From: Candidatus Fermentibacterota bacterium
GTDB taxonomy: Bacteria > Fermentibacterota > Fermentibacteria > Fermentibacterales > JCC-6
DNA length: 58,689 nt
Assembly (NCBI GenBank): GCA_030592645.1
Contig: JAUVIR010000010.1
Span: 1 to 58,689 of the forward strand
Direction: 5' to 3'
Shown: in pieces, positions 41,511-50,214 of the stretch
Layout: every line of letters begins with the position of its first letter
Numbering within the stretch: the stretch's first letter is position 1
The notes under the pieces: generated by a model
What the model was told of the DNA's origin: nothing
Database searches by the model: none
The model's input: the letters and a program-made list of their open reading frames with translations, nothing else
Program-made: the position numbers and the translations under genes

Positions 41511-42353
41511 ATGCGAAAATTCCTGCTACTGTTCCTCGTGCTTTCTGCCGCCTTATGGGCACAGCCCGGGGAACCCGGTTCCGATGCCCCCGCAGGTGAA
41601 GAAACCGCAGAGGTAACGGAAGAGCAGACCGAACCGGCAGAAGAAACCATTGAGGAGACGGTTGTTGAAGAGACAATCGAGGAAACTCAAGAAGGAGAGG
41701 AGGTAGAGCGGGCACAGAGCGCCAGTATGGATCTGAAGGATCTTTTCATATCCGGTGGACCCTTCATGTACCCCCTTCTGCTTGCTCTTCTTATCGGTAT
41801 TGCCGTATCGGTCGAAAGGTTCCTTTCATATAGAAAAGTAAAGATCAATGTAGGCTCCTTCCTTGAAAAAATGGGTGGCTTCATCCGCAAGGGAGATGTT
41901 AAAGGAGCCGAGGAACTGTGCGAGCGCACAAGAGGCCCAGTGGCGGCAATAATGCACGCCGGTCTCCTGCGCCACGATAAAGGGCTTGAAGCCGTTGAGA
42001 AAGCGGTTGAGAGTTCAGGCGGAATCGAGATGGCATACCTTGAGAAGGGTATAGTCGTACTCGCTTCGGTTTCGAGTATCGCTCCGATGCTGGGATTTCT
42101 CGGAACCGTTTCTGGTATGATCAGAGCCTTCGGTGAGATAGCCGCCGCAAAGAACGTTGAAGCAAGTCTGGTCGCCGGTGGTATTCAGGAAGCACTGATA
42201 ACTACCGCTACAGGTCTTGTTATAGCGATCCCGATCCAGATATCGCATAACTACTTCATATCCAGGATCGGTAAGTTCGTTGTTGATATGGAAGAGGCCA
42301 GCATATTCCTTGTGGATACACTGGCTGAAATGGAGCACCTGAAGCAGCTTTAA
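41511..42353 (+). CDS. exbB: ExbB/TolQ-type proton channel protein with acidic N-terminal extension
   Basis: This 280-aa protein has a signal peptide (KFLLLFLVLSAALWA) and about 50 residues rich in Glu/Thr. Then comes the MotA/TolQ/ExbB domain: the helix PLLLALLIGIAVSVERFL, a cytoplasmic helical region, SSIAPMLGFLGTVSGMI and LITTATGLVIAIPIQISHNYF, which form the proton path. Family function: with ExbD it converts the proton gradient into TonB movement. The acidic exported extension is extra compared with E. coli ExbB, though related forms occur in other diderms. AAGGAG precedes the ATG. Confidence 0.93.
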   Translation: MRKFLLLFLVLSAALWAQPGEPGSDAPAGEETAEVTEEQTEPAEETIEETVVEETIEETQEGEEVERAQSASMDLKDLFISGGPFMYPLLLALLIGIAVSVERFLSYRKVKINVGSFLEKMGGFIRKGDVKGAEELCERTRGPVAAIMHAGLLRHDKGLEAVEKAVESSGGIEMAYLEKGIVVLASVSSIAPMLGFLGTVSGMIRAFGEIAAAKNVEASLVAGGIQEALITTATGLVIAIPIQISHNYFISRIGKFVVDMEEASIFLVDTLAEMEHLKQL

Positions 42354-42362
42354 GGAGCATGG

Positions 42363-43112
42363 ATGCGGATACGTAACAGACCGAGAGCAAGCGGGGCCAT
42401 CCCCGACGCCTCAATGTCCGACATTGCATTCCTGCTGCTGTTGTTCTTCCTGGTCACAACGACATTCGAAGTTCAGAAGGGTATCTCCTACAAACTTCCC
42501 AAGAAGCCCGACGAGACAACCGTAGAGGTTGTAATCGACGAGACTAACAGGCTTGTCATGACCATTAAGCAATGGGGAGCCCACGAGTATGTGGTACTGA
42601 TCGATCAGGCACCGCCCGATGGTCCCCTGCAAAGAGCAAGAGCTGGAGAAGATGTAAGTCTCCAGGACACAACTCTGCAGAATGGTATAAGAACACTGGC
42701 TGCGCAGAGGGCTGAGGCCATAGACGCAGTCCAGAGCAGGCTTTTGAATAACCTGGAAGTTGCAAAAGGTCTTCCATCCGGAACTTTCAGTTCCCTGGAA
42801 ACCGCTATTGCCGCGGAAAATCTTGTAGCCATGATACGTCCCGGGATCATAAGGACGTATCTGGGAGCAGCCACCCCGATGGAGACTTCCCAAGTTTTCG
42901 GTGAAGTCGCCTTCGGAGATACACTGGTGCTTTCCGATGCAAGACAGGGAGACATAGCATCTGCGGTAAGAGAAAGCGAGCTCGTAGTAATCCTCAAGTT
43001 CTTCCCTGACTGTGATTACGAGGGCATGGTACATGCTCTTGATGTTCTGCGCATGAACGGTGTAAGCAGAACGGGAATCACAATTCAGCAGCGGATGGGA
43101 GGTGGCGCATAA
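42363..43112 (+). CDS. exbD: long ExbD-family protein with large insert
   Basis: The N-terminus is a standard ExbD start: a basic segment (IRNRPRASGAIP), then the single helix with the proton-relay Asp (ASMSDIAFLLLLFFLVTTTF). The periplasmic part begins normally with ISYKLPKKPDETTVEVVIDETNRLVMTI. The protein is 249 aa, about 100 longer than usual. Around residues 80-175 it carries a helical insert (TLAAQRAEAIDAVQSRLLNNLEVAKGLPSG) before the closing ExbD-like VILKFFPDCDYEGMVHALDVLRMNGVSRTGI. The insert could bind the second ExbD, TonB or the cell wall (inference). It overlaps the next exbD by one base. Confidence 0.88.
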   Translation: MRIRNRPRASGAIPDASMSDIAFLLLLFFLVTTTFEVQKGISYKLPKKPDETTVEVVIDETNRLVMTIKQWGAHEYVVLIDQAPPDGPLQRARAGEDVSLQDTTLQNGIRTLAAQRAEAIDAVQSRLLNNLEVAKGLPSGTFSSLETAIAAENLVAMIRPGIIRTYLGAATPMETSQVFGEVAFGDTLVLSDARQGDIASAVRESELVVILKFFPDCDYEGMVHALDVLRMNGVSRTGITIQQRMGGGA

Positions 43113-43576
43113 TGAAGTTCAAGAGCAGAATGAAAGTTGGAAGTACAATTTTCACGGGAACTATGGCTGATATTGTCTTCCTTCTTCTTGTATTCTTTAT
43201 GGCTACCACCCTTTTCAAGGAAGAAGGCGGATTGAGGGTTCGTTTTCCCCAGGCGCATCCACAGGTAATGAGCGAACTTGGAAAACAGTTCCTTACCGTG
43301 ACTGTCTGGATTAAGCAGAGCGATCCGGGGAACGATAACAGTGAACTTATTGCGAGAATCGGTGATTACGACATGCCTGTCGATCAGGTTGCCGAACAGC
43401 TGAGCCGATTGAGCAGTAAGTTCTGGCGTGAGCAGAATCAGAAGCTAGATGTAGTTGTGCTCAACGTAGATACAAGAGTTCCTATGGAAGATATTGTTGG
43501 TCTTTTTAACGACATGCGGTTCGAGGAAATCTACAGCATTCAGTTCAATGCTGAAGATCTCGGACTGTACAATTGA
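43112..43576 (+). CDS. exbD: ExbD-family protein, second copy
   Basis: This 154-aa protein has normal ExbD size. It carries a basic N-terminus, the helix MADIVFLLLVFFMATTLF with the conserved Asp, and a periplasmic domain with the family ending (LDVVVLNVDTRVPMEDIVGLFNDMRFEEIYSIQF). It begins in a one-base TGATG-type overlap with the long ExbD. Two different ExbDs after one ExbB are common in Bacteroidota-like systems and suggest a mixed ExbD pair in the motor. Confidence 0.92.
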   Translation: MKFKSRMKVGSTIFTGTMADIVFLLLVFFMATTLFKEEGGLRVRFPQAHPQVMSELGKQFLTVTVWIKQSDPGNDNSELIARIGDYDMPVDQVAEQLSRLSSKFWREQNQKLDVVVLNVDTRVPMEDIVGLFNDMRFEEIYSIQFNAEDLGLYN

Positions 43577-43586
43577 AGGGGGGAAA

Positions 43587-44252
43587 ATGACTGAGAACAG
43601 ATCGGACTCCAGAAATTCCTCCCTGAACTTTGAACTGGGAGTAGTGATCGGACTTGCCATTCTGTTAGTCTTCTTCGAGCTTATCCCGGCTGGTGAGATG
43701 GGCAGGCTTTCTACCCGTACATCAGATTCCGAAATGGAAGCAGTGGAAACGGATATCGCTTTCGATGACACTGTCGAGGAACAGGAAGAGGAAGTCGAGG
43801 CAGAACAGGAAGAGTTGGAGCAGGAAACCGAAGAAATGGTAGAGGAAATCAGTCAGGACATAACTTTGTCCCTTGATGCCGATACAACAGGACTGTCAAC
43901 GGTTGAAACGATTGAGCAGGGAGAAGAGCTCAATCAGGGTCAGACAGAGGAAATGGGACCGCCGCGGTTCATGCCTGCAGAGGTATTTCCGGTCTGCACC
44001 TACCAGCCTCGTCCGGATTACCCGGCGATGGCTGCACAGGCCGGGGTGGAGGGAACAGTCACCCTCTGGGTGTATGTAGCCTCCAGCGGTTCAGTCTCTG
44101 ATGTAAGGCTGTACAACTCCAGCGGGGTTAACTCACTGGATGATGCGGCACTGTCAGCGGCATGGAATACAAGGTGGACACCAGCTCAGAATAACGGTAT
44201 TCCGGTAGGTGTCTGGACAACGTTTACTGTTAATTTCACTCTTGCGAATTGA
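43587..44252 (+). CDS. tonB: TonB-family energy transducer with acidic linker
   Basis: The ATG at 43587 follows AAGGGGGGAAA; the track ORF starts 93 nt earlier in the exbD shadow. The 221-aa product has one N-terminal helix (LGVVIGLAILLVFFELIP). A Glu-rich linker of about 60 residues takes the place of the usual Pro/Lys one. The TonB C-terminal domain is YQPRPDYPAMAAQAGVEGTVTLWVYVASSGSVSDVRL, then DDAALSAAWNTRWTPAQNNG and a final VWTTFTVNF strand. It completes the receptor's energising set and is 10 nt downstream of the second exbD. Confidence 0.93.
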   Translation: MTENRSDSRNSSLNFELGVVIGLAILLVFFELIPAGEMGRLSTRTSDSEMEAVETDIAFDDTVEEQEEEVEAEQEELEQETEEMVEEISQDITLSLDADTTGLSTVETIEQGEELNQGQTEEMGPPRFMPAEVFPVCTYQPRPDYPAMAAQAGVEGTVTLWVYVASSGSVSDVRLYNSSGVNSLDDAALSAAWNTRWTPAQNNGIPVGVWTTFTVNFTLAN

Positions 44253-44369
44253 TGTTAACTTAATGAAGATCGGAATAGTAACTATTACAGTAGATCGCGG
44301 AAACTGTGCGGGGGATCCACGATGGATCTCTCAACAGGCGCGAAATATGAATTGGAGGTGAAAGAGAGT

Positions 44370-46616
44370 ATGAGGAACTCTAGGTACACATACGGGTTCC
44401 TGGTACTCACGGTACTTGCAGTGTTCACACTGACAGGTACCGGCCTTGCGAGGGAATTGGGAGAAGCTGCAATACCAGCGAATACAGGGACGGATCAGTC
44501 CCGGCCGCCGGTGGTGGCTACCCTTATGAACCTCAGCAACGTTTGGAGTGCCTTTTTTAACGTGGGCTTAATGGGTGATCCTGATGCGAACTATCCGTCC
44601 ATGGAATGGCCTGGCGGAGAGGGTAGCGGTTATCTGTACGCAGGCGACTTTTGGAGCGCCTGCTACGGACCCGTATCCGTCTGGGGAGATTCAGTCGGTT
44701 ACTGGGCAAGTCTAAGCGACTTCTCGACCGGTTATGAGTATCGACCCAGTGTCGGCTACCCTGCTGAAAAGCTCAATCCCGGACCGGTAGCCCTTGAGGA
44801 AGTCCATTACGGCTTTGATGACTGGAGTCCATCACACAACTCCGACTCTTACGGACTATTTGTCTATCAGGAAAACTACGACTGGGGAACTCCCGGCTAT
44901 AATAACTTTATAGCCACACAATACGATATACTTCACTTCAGTGATGAAGGAAATCCAGGAGTGCCTCTCGGTGGGTTCGTAATGGCCATAAGAGCTGACT
45001 GCGATGTGGCAACAGCTGATATCACAGAGTGTCATATCGATGATCTTGTATACTATGATGGCCATGCCATCTGGTGCAACGATCCTATCGCGACCTTCGA
45101 ATACGAATTCGATGGCGGTCTGAAAGCCAGTGAGCAGGACGAATACACTTATCAGCAGAACCCTGACAATCCGCTTCCCGAAGACGACCCTCAGAACATC
45201 TACTACCACTACAACTACGCCGGTTCGGATGGGATTATGGATAACGATATCGACGGAAACGGTGTAAGTGATCATTTCACCATTCTGTTCAAGACGATGG
45301 TGGCAACCGGTGATACAGTCTGGCTTCCAGCCAACACTGCAGGGCTTATCCCCTTCGCGGACGGAATGCCATTGAATCACTGGGAGCAGACCGTAGGCGA
45401 TACCATCTATCACGTTGTCCCCAGGAACATGAGCTACATGTGGGACAGCGACCATCTTGCGTCAAGCGCGGATGATAGTGGTGAACCTGCAATTACTCCT
45501 CCCGCCAATGGTTTTATTGGTTGGAGACTGCTTGATTTCTATATCGTTAAGGCTGGCGGAACCATCGAAAGGCCTATCGATGTATACGATTATCCGATTC
45601 CTCTATCTCATTCCTGGTGGAACTGGGAAAGTGATCCGGGTATTGATCAAGAGACTTACAATTACATGTGGGGTCAGAACCCTGATATAAACGGTAGACA
45701 CAGCGGTCCCATGTATCTGTCAGGTTGGATCGGAAACGAATACACACCTGCAGCCTTTGCACCAGAGAATCCAGGACCTTTCCCTGTTGTTCATAACAAT
45801 CCGAAGGCCCTTGGATATCCCGTGTTTGACTACAGGTTCCTGATAACTGCAGGTCCGGTCAACCTTGAGGATGGAGACTCTCTTCATGTATCCGGTGGAT
45901 GGGTTATCGGTCTTGGTCTAGCAGGACTTCGACAGGCATCTGATGACATGCTTGATGCATTCTACCGTGACGGTGGATGGGGTGTACCATCTCTTCCGCC
46001 TACACCTGTCCTGTTCTACAGTGCAGGTGACGGAGAAGTACAGCTCGAGTGGGGTTCGAATGCTGAATCCTACAACCCGCTGGGTGGATACAATGTCTAC
46101 AGAGCAACCTTCGAGCCCTCAGGCTGGACGCTTGTTGCTTCTCTGAACACTGGTAATTTCTCATACACTGACGAATCCGTTACCAACGGTTACCCCTATT
46201 ACTACGTTGTATGCTCATACGATTCCGAAACGGAAGTCGAGAGCACCAAGTCCAACTACAAACAGACGATAGAGGGAACTCCAATCGCTGTAGTACCTGT
46301 AGGCGGGCCAAGTGCCAACTGGATAGAGAACGTCAGTGTTGTTCCTAACCCCTACAGGGGTTCGGCCGCATGGGAGCAGACATATCTTGATAAGATCGCT
46401 TTTATCAATCTGCCGCCCATGTGCAATATTCACATTTACACACTTGCCGGAGATCATGTGATAACCATTGAACACGAAAGCTGGAGCGGAAACGAAGGCA
46501 CAGCATTCTGGGATCTGGTTAGCAGGAACGATCAGGAAGTAACGTCAGGTCTCTACATTTATCGTGTTGAGACAATGACTGATTACGTTATCGGCAAGTT
46601 TGCCATAATCAAGTAG
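44370..46616 (+). CDS. large secreted protein with fibronectin III and C-terminal sorting-type domain
   Basis: I use the ATG at 44370 (MRNSRYTYGF), where the signal peptide begins; the track ORF adds 16 residues. The 748-aa product has a signal (YGFLVLTVLAVFTLTGTGLA). About 530 residues rich in Asp, Tyr, Trp and Gly follow with no catalytic motif I recognise. Then comes a fibronectin III domain (VQLEWGSNAESYNPLGGYNVYRATF, YPYYYVVCSYDSE). The C-terminal domain starts at VSVVPNPYRGSA and ends ITSG-like as VTSGLYIYRVETMTDYVIGKFAIIK, which is the pattern of type IX/FlgD-like sorting domains. It probably ends on the cell surface with help from the PorV-like protein encoded next. Confidence 0.78.
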   Translation: MRNSRYTYGFLVLTVLAVFTLTGTGLARELGEAAIPANTGTDQSRPPVVATLMNLSNVWSAFFNVGLMGDPDANYPSMEWPGGEGSGYLYAGDFWSACYGPVSVWGDSVGYWASLSDFSTGYEYRPSVGYPAEKLNPGPVALEEVHYGFDDWSPSHNSDSYGLFVYQENYDWGTPGYNNFIATQYDILHFSDEGNPGVPLGGFVMAIRADCDVATADITECHIDDLVYYDGHAIWCNDPIATFEYEFDGGLKASEQDEYTYQQNPDNPLPEDDPQNIYYHYNYAGSDGIMDNDIDGNGVSDHFTILFKTMVATGDTVWLPANTAGLIPFADGMPLNHWEQTVGDTIYHVVPRNMSYMWDSDHLASSADDSGEPAITPPANGFIGWRLLDFYIVKAGGTIERPIDVYDYPIPLSHSWWNWESDPGIDQETYNYMWGQNPDINGRHSGPMYLSGWIGNEYTPAAFAPENPGPFPVVHNNPKALGYPVFDYRFLITAGPVNLEDGDSLHVSGGWVIGLGLAGLRQASDDMLDAFYRDGGWGVPSLPPTPVLFYSAGDGEVQLEWGSNAESYNPLGGYNVYRATFEPSGWTLVASLNTGNFSYTDESVTNGYPYYYVVCSYDSETEVESTKSNYKQTIEGTPIAVVPVGGPSANWIENVSVVPNPYRGSAAWEQTYLDKIAFINLPPMCNIHIYTLAGDHVITIEHESWSGNEGTAFWDLVSRNDQEVTSGLYIYRVETMTDYVIGKFAIIK

Positions 46617-46629
46617 GAAAGGAGTGACC

Positions 46630-47613
46630 ATGAAGTTTACAGGAATTGTCCTGACAGCAGCGGTCGCCGTTTTCCTGCTGTTTCCAACTTCTGTTGAAGC
46701 CAGCTCTTTCGCTAAAGTAGGGACTTCCGGTGCGCAGTTCCTGAAGCTGGGACTGGGTGCACGCGGAGCCGCGATGGCTGGTGCTTTCATAGCCACCGCT
46801 GATGATCCTAGCGCCGCATTCTGGAATCCTGCCTGTCTTGTAAGGGTGTCTGGAACACAGGTGCAGTTTACAGGTATGCAGTGGTTTGCGGACGTAATCT
46901 ACGGTGGCGCTATCGTATCCCATGAGTTCGATGGGATAGGAACCTTCGCTGCTCAATTCGCAATGCTGAATTCCGGTGATATGGATGTAACAACTGTTGC
47001 ACAGCCTCAGGGGACGGGAGAAACCTTCACATGTACCGACATGGTAGCAAGTCTCTCTTTCTCCAGAATGCTGACTGACAGGTTCAGTGCTGGAATGACA
47101 GTGAAGTATGTGCGGGAACAGTGGGATGATGTTTCCGCCGCTGGAATCGCTGTTGATATTGGTACTTTGTACGATACGGGCTTCAAAACCCTGCGTATAG
47201 GTATGACAATTCAACACTTCGGGGGAGAGATAACTCCCGATGGAGAATACACAACGTATTACAGCGGTGGTGATTCAACGGAAACATACGAATCATACTC
47301 AATGCCAATGGTTTTCAAGCTTGGTATGGCTATGGATGTTATCAACAGAGGCCCTCATTTTCTGACGGTCGAAGTTGACGGTATCCATCCCAGCGACAAT
47401 GTCGAACAGCTTGCTATCGGTGCTGAGTACTGGTACAACAGCATGTTCGCCCTGCGAGGCGGCTATCGTATAAACACAGACGAAGAGGGTCTTACCGCTG
47501 GAGCCGGATTTAATATTCCGCTTGGTGGAAAGACGATATCACTCGATTATGCTTATGCGGACTGGAACAGGCTGGATATGGTTCACAGAGCCAGCCTGGG
47601 GTTTGCATTTTAG
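46630..47613 (+). CDS. PorV/PorQ-family outer-membrane protein
   Basis: From the ATG at 46630 (AAAGGAG upstream) the product is 327 aa with a signal peptide (TGIVLTAAVAVFLLFPTSVEA). It has the hallmark PorV-family start: SGAQFLKLGLGARGAAMAGAFIATADDPSAAFWNPA. A FadL-like 14-strand barrel follows, ending GFNIPLGGKTISLDYAYADWNRLDMVHRASLGFAF. In Bacteroidota, PorV carries type IX cargo from the translocon to the attachment complex. The location directly after a sorting-domain protein supports the same role here, though no SprA, PorU or other type IX core gene lies in the window. Confidence 0.88.
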   Translation: MKFTGIVLTAAVAVFLLFPTSVEASSFAKVGTSGAQFLKLGLGARGAAMAGAFIATADDPSAAFWNPACLVRVSGTQVQFTGMQWFADVIYGGAIVSHEFDGIGTFAAQFAMLNSGDMDVTTVAQPQGTGETFTCTDMVASLSFSRMLTDRFSAGMTVKYVREQWDDVSAAGIAVDIGTLYDTGFKTLRIGMTIQHFGGEITPDGEYTTYYSGGDSTETYESYSMPMVFKLGMAMDVINRGPHFLTVEVDGIHPSDNVEQLAIGAEYWYNSMFALRGGYRINTDEEGLTAGAGFNIPLGGKTISLDYAYADWNRLDMVHRASLGFAF

Positions 47614-47630
47614 CTGACTTAGCAAAATAC

Positions 47631-47653
47631 GGGGCAGGTAACGATCCTGCCCC
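47631..47653 (+). other. intercistronic stem-loop after PorV-like gene
   Basis: GGGGCAGG and CCTGCCCC form an 8-bp GC-rich stem around a 7-nt loop, 17 nt after the stop. There is no T-run; the downstream gene's ribosome site (GGAAGGA) follows at once. Confidence 0.5.
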
Positions 47654-47668
47654 GGTCGGAAGGAATGA

Positions 47669-48814
47669 ATGACACTTCTTGCGATGGTACTTGCGGTTAT
47701 CACAGGATTCCAGATCAACTGGAATGTCGAGCCTGCCCGCGGGCAGGAAGGAAGTACTGTACATGTCATTGTACAGTTCACAGAAGAGGACCTTCTCTTT
47801 GTGATGGAAAGCAGCGATGAGATTGCCTTCTGGGAAATCGCCGTTGCTGTAGATGGTGATTATGCCGCACGAAGCAGTGGATCTGTTATCAGAAGCGAGT
47901 TACCGCTGGAGGAGGAAATATCTATTTCCGATGTACAGCCTGGAACTCATCTTCTTACAGTAATGGTTGGAGATCTGGAAACAGGCAGAAGTACCGAATG
48001 GAAAGAAACCATTGAGGTTACTCTGCTGGACAGTGCGTCCTGGTCCTCAGGCAGCCTTCAGATCACAGGAGGACAATACCAGAGAGCTTCAGGAACTACG
48101 GGAGTCATCTGGAACGTTTATCCTCCCTGGAGAGAAGATGAGGAAGCTGACTCTCTTGATGCCGCGTACGTCCTCCGGGATAATAGCGATATCACCAGAA
48201 GAGAGGGCTGGATGGATATGGTGATCTCCGATGGAGTGTACAGAGGAGTGACATCACTTGATATCAGTAATCTCGACGCCGGTGAGTATGAACTGCTCGC
48301 GGTTATCGTTTCTGATGATGAGATAGTTATTGCCTCAAGAACAGATCTGAAGCTGCTCCAGTCATGGGATGTCTGGGGAGAGGATCCTGATCTTACGGCA
48401 AGTCTGATAAGACCCATCGCCAGTTCCTCAGAATTGAGAGAACTGAATGGTGCTGAAGGTCCATCCAGCAGAAAAGCTGTTATGGCTGAATTCTGGCAGG
48501 AAAGAGATCCAACACCTGTTACTGTCCAGAATGAATTCCTGGAAATGTATCTGGCAAGGCTCGACTACATAGAGGAAAACTTCTCAATGCTCAATACAAT
48601 GGGTATCCACACCGATCAGGGCTGGGTTTTCGCTCTGTTCGGAGAACCCGATATGATTGACTCCAGACCCCTCGAAACATCTACTCTGCCGACTCAGGTA
48701 TGGACCTACTTCACACCGCCTTTTGAAGTGTTGTTCATCGATCGAATTGGTTGCGGAACATTTGAGCTCGCAAATGGTTGGGAGGAGGTTATGATTATCC
48801 ATGATAGGCATTAA
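47669..48814 (+). CDS. GWxTD-family-like exported protein, divergent
   Basis: This 381-aa protein has a short hydrophobic N-terminus (LLAMVLAVITGFQI) that may be a signal peptide, and several beta-rich segments (VQPGTHLLTVMVGDLETGRSTEW, ISNLDAGEYELLAVIVSDD). The C-terminal third follows the GWxTD pattern with changes: FLEMYLARLDYIEENFSML, then GIHTDQGWVFALFGEPDMIDSRP, where GWxTD+GRVYI is expected, and TLPTQVWTYFTPPFEVLFIDRIGCG. Established knowledge: GWxTD domains occur mainly in FCB bacteria and have no known activity. The next gene, overlapping by 14 nt, encodes a more typical member, so they probably form a pair. Confidence 0.7.
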   Translation: MTLLAMVLAVITGFQINWNVEPARGQEGSTVHVIVQFTEEDLLFVMESSDEIAFWEIAVAVDGDYAARSSGSVIRSELPLEEEISISDVQPGTHLLTVMVGDLETGRSTEWKETIEVTLLDSASWSSGSLQITGGQYQRASGTTGVIWNVYPPWREDEEADSLDAAYVLRDNSDITRREGWMDMVISDGVYRGVTSLDISNLDAGEYELLAVIVSDDEIVIASRTDLKLLQSWDVWGEDPDLTASLIRPIASSSELRELNGAEGPSSRKAVMAEFWQERDPTPVTVQNEFLEMYLARLDYIEENFSMLNTMGIHTDQGWVFALFGEPDMIDSRPLETSTLPTQVWTYFTPPFEVLFIDRIGCGTFELANGWEEVMIIHDRH

Positions 48815-50102
48815 TCTACTCATCATGTTCGTCTTCTGCGCAGTTCTTGCAGGTTCAGATCTTGCGTCTGTAAGCACTGGGGATATCCGTTTTGGATTAG
48901 ATACCGCATTGTTCAATTACACTGGATGCGAAACTCTGGGTCTTGAGATATATGAGCAGCTGGACCTTGATCAGCTGTCATCAGATCAGGACTCGATTGT
49001 GAACTTTACAACTACCCTTACGATGATCTCCGAGAATGGGGACACGACCGCTTTTGACCAGTGGAATTCCGAAACCCTCTGGGTGCCGGGAAGATCCATT
49101 GTCAACAGCACGGTTCTGCCGGTGATTCCGGGCAATTACTCTCTTGTAGTTACCATTACGGACACGGGAAACGGCAAACAGGGTGTAGTAACCCGGGATC
49201 TGACAGTTGAGCCCGTGGGAGTTATAAGTGAGATTGAACTTGCGCGCGCACTGGTTCCTTCGCCGCCTGAATCGACAAATCCCCTGAGAAAGGGAGAATT
49301 GCTTGTATTCCCGGCAGCTAATGGAAGTTACATTCTTCCAGAGGAACATATGGCGTACTATTACCTTGAGGTATACAACCTTGGTGGTAGTTCTATCCTG
49401 ATGCAGGGACGTCTTGAGAAACCCTCCGGCGAAATCATTTTCGCCAGGCCATGGGTAACTATAGCGATACCTGAGGGAGCGGAAGCTGTTGGACTGGTAG
49501 ACAGCCTTGATCTGCGTGTAGCACGCAATTCGGGTTTGTACACAGTCGTATTCGGAATCGTGACTCAGCAGGACACTCTTGAGGTGTCAAAGCAACTTAT
49601 TGTCGGCAGAAATCTGGAATCAGAGAATGAATTTGTCGTTGATTCAGTTGCTGAACTCGATGAAATACCATTCCCTGACCATTTCAGGCTTATTCTGTCT
49701 CACACCGAGACGGATCTGTATGATAGCCTTGATAATGATGCCAGGATGAGGTTCTATACTGCATACTGGCAGGGAGTTCCAGGCCTGCGCCGGCAATTCG
49801 AGGAACGCTGCGCGGAAAGCAGCAGATATGCGAGTATTCAAAGGGAAAGCTGGAGAACCGACCGGGGACGGGTATACATTATCTACGGCCCGCCTGATGA
49901 TATTGAGTCAGAACTCTTTCAGGGAGAACATGTTCCGTATGAGATCTGGTACTACTATGGAGGCGGGAACGATAATTTTGTTTTTGCTGACAGAAGTGGA
50001 ACCGGAGATTACGTGCAGGTTTACTCCTCAGTTGAAGGAGAAGTCAGTTATACGAATTGGGAGAATATGATTTCGCCTGCCTCAGTTGGAGGCGGCATTT
50101 GA
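48801..50102 (+). CDS. GWxTD domain protein
   Basis: This 433-aa exported protein has an N-terminal signal (MIGINLLIMFVFCAVLAGS). A long beta-rich region follows (VPGRSIVNSTVLPVIPGNYSL, AYYYLEVYNLGGSSILMQG). The GWxTD-type C-terminus shows MRFYTAYWQGVPGLRRQFEERCAESSRYASIQ, ESWRTDRGRVYIIYGPPDDIESE, PYEIWYYYGGGNDNFVFADRSGTGDYVQVYS. It starts within the last codons of its divergent partner. Some such proteins lie in secretion and surface-organelle loci; the exact function is unknown. Confidence 0.82.
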   Translation: MIGINLLIMFVFCAVLAGSDLASVSTGDIRFGLDTALFNYTGCETLGLEIYEQLDLDQLSSDQDSIVNFTTTLTMISENGDTTAFDQWNSETLWVPGRSIVNSTVLPVIPGNYSLVVTITDTGNGKQGVVTRDLTVEPVGVISEIELARALVPSPPESTNPLRKGELLVFPAANGSYILPEEHMAYYYLEVYNLGGSSILMQGRLEKPSGEIIFARPWVTIAIPEGAEAVGLVDSLDLRVARNSGLYTVVFGIVTQQDTLEVSKQLIVGRNLESENEFVVDSVAELDEIPFPDHFRLILSHTETDLYDSLDNDARMRFYTAYWQGVPGLRRQFEERCAESSRYASIQRESWRTDRGRVYIIYGPPDDIESELFQGEHVPYEIWYYYGGGNDNFVFADRSGTGDYVQVYSSVEGEVSYTNWENMISPASVGGGI

Positions 50103-50132
50103 AACTCCTTGTAATGAAAGGTGATAGAAGAA

Positions 50133-50169
50133 AAATGCCTGAATACCGAAATGACAGAATAAGGCATTT
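50133..50169 (+). terminator. possible weak terminator
   Basis: AAATGCCT and AGGCATTT form an 8-bp stem with a 21-nt loop, followed by GATTTTG. The long loop and short T-run make termination uncertain. Confidence 0.3.
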
Positions 50170-50214
50170 GATTTTGTTCGTGCGGTTTACAGCCGCTGAA
50201 ATAGGAGGTCTAAT

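Noticed and set aside
44253-44369. Short hairpin GATCCA/TGGATC before the secreted protein
   Set aside because: A 6-bp stem with no T-run near the ribosome site is too weak to call a regulatory element.
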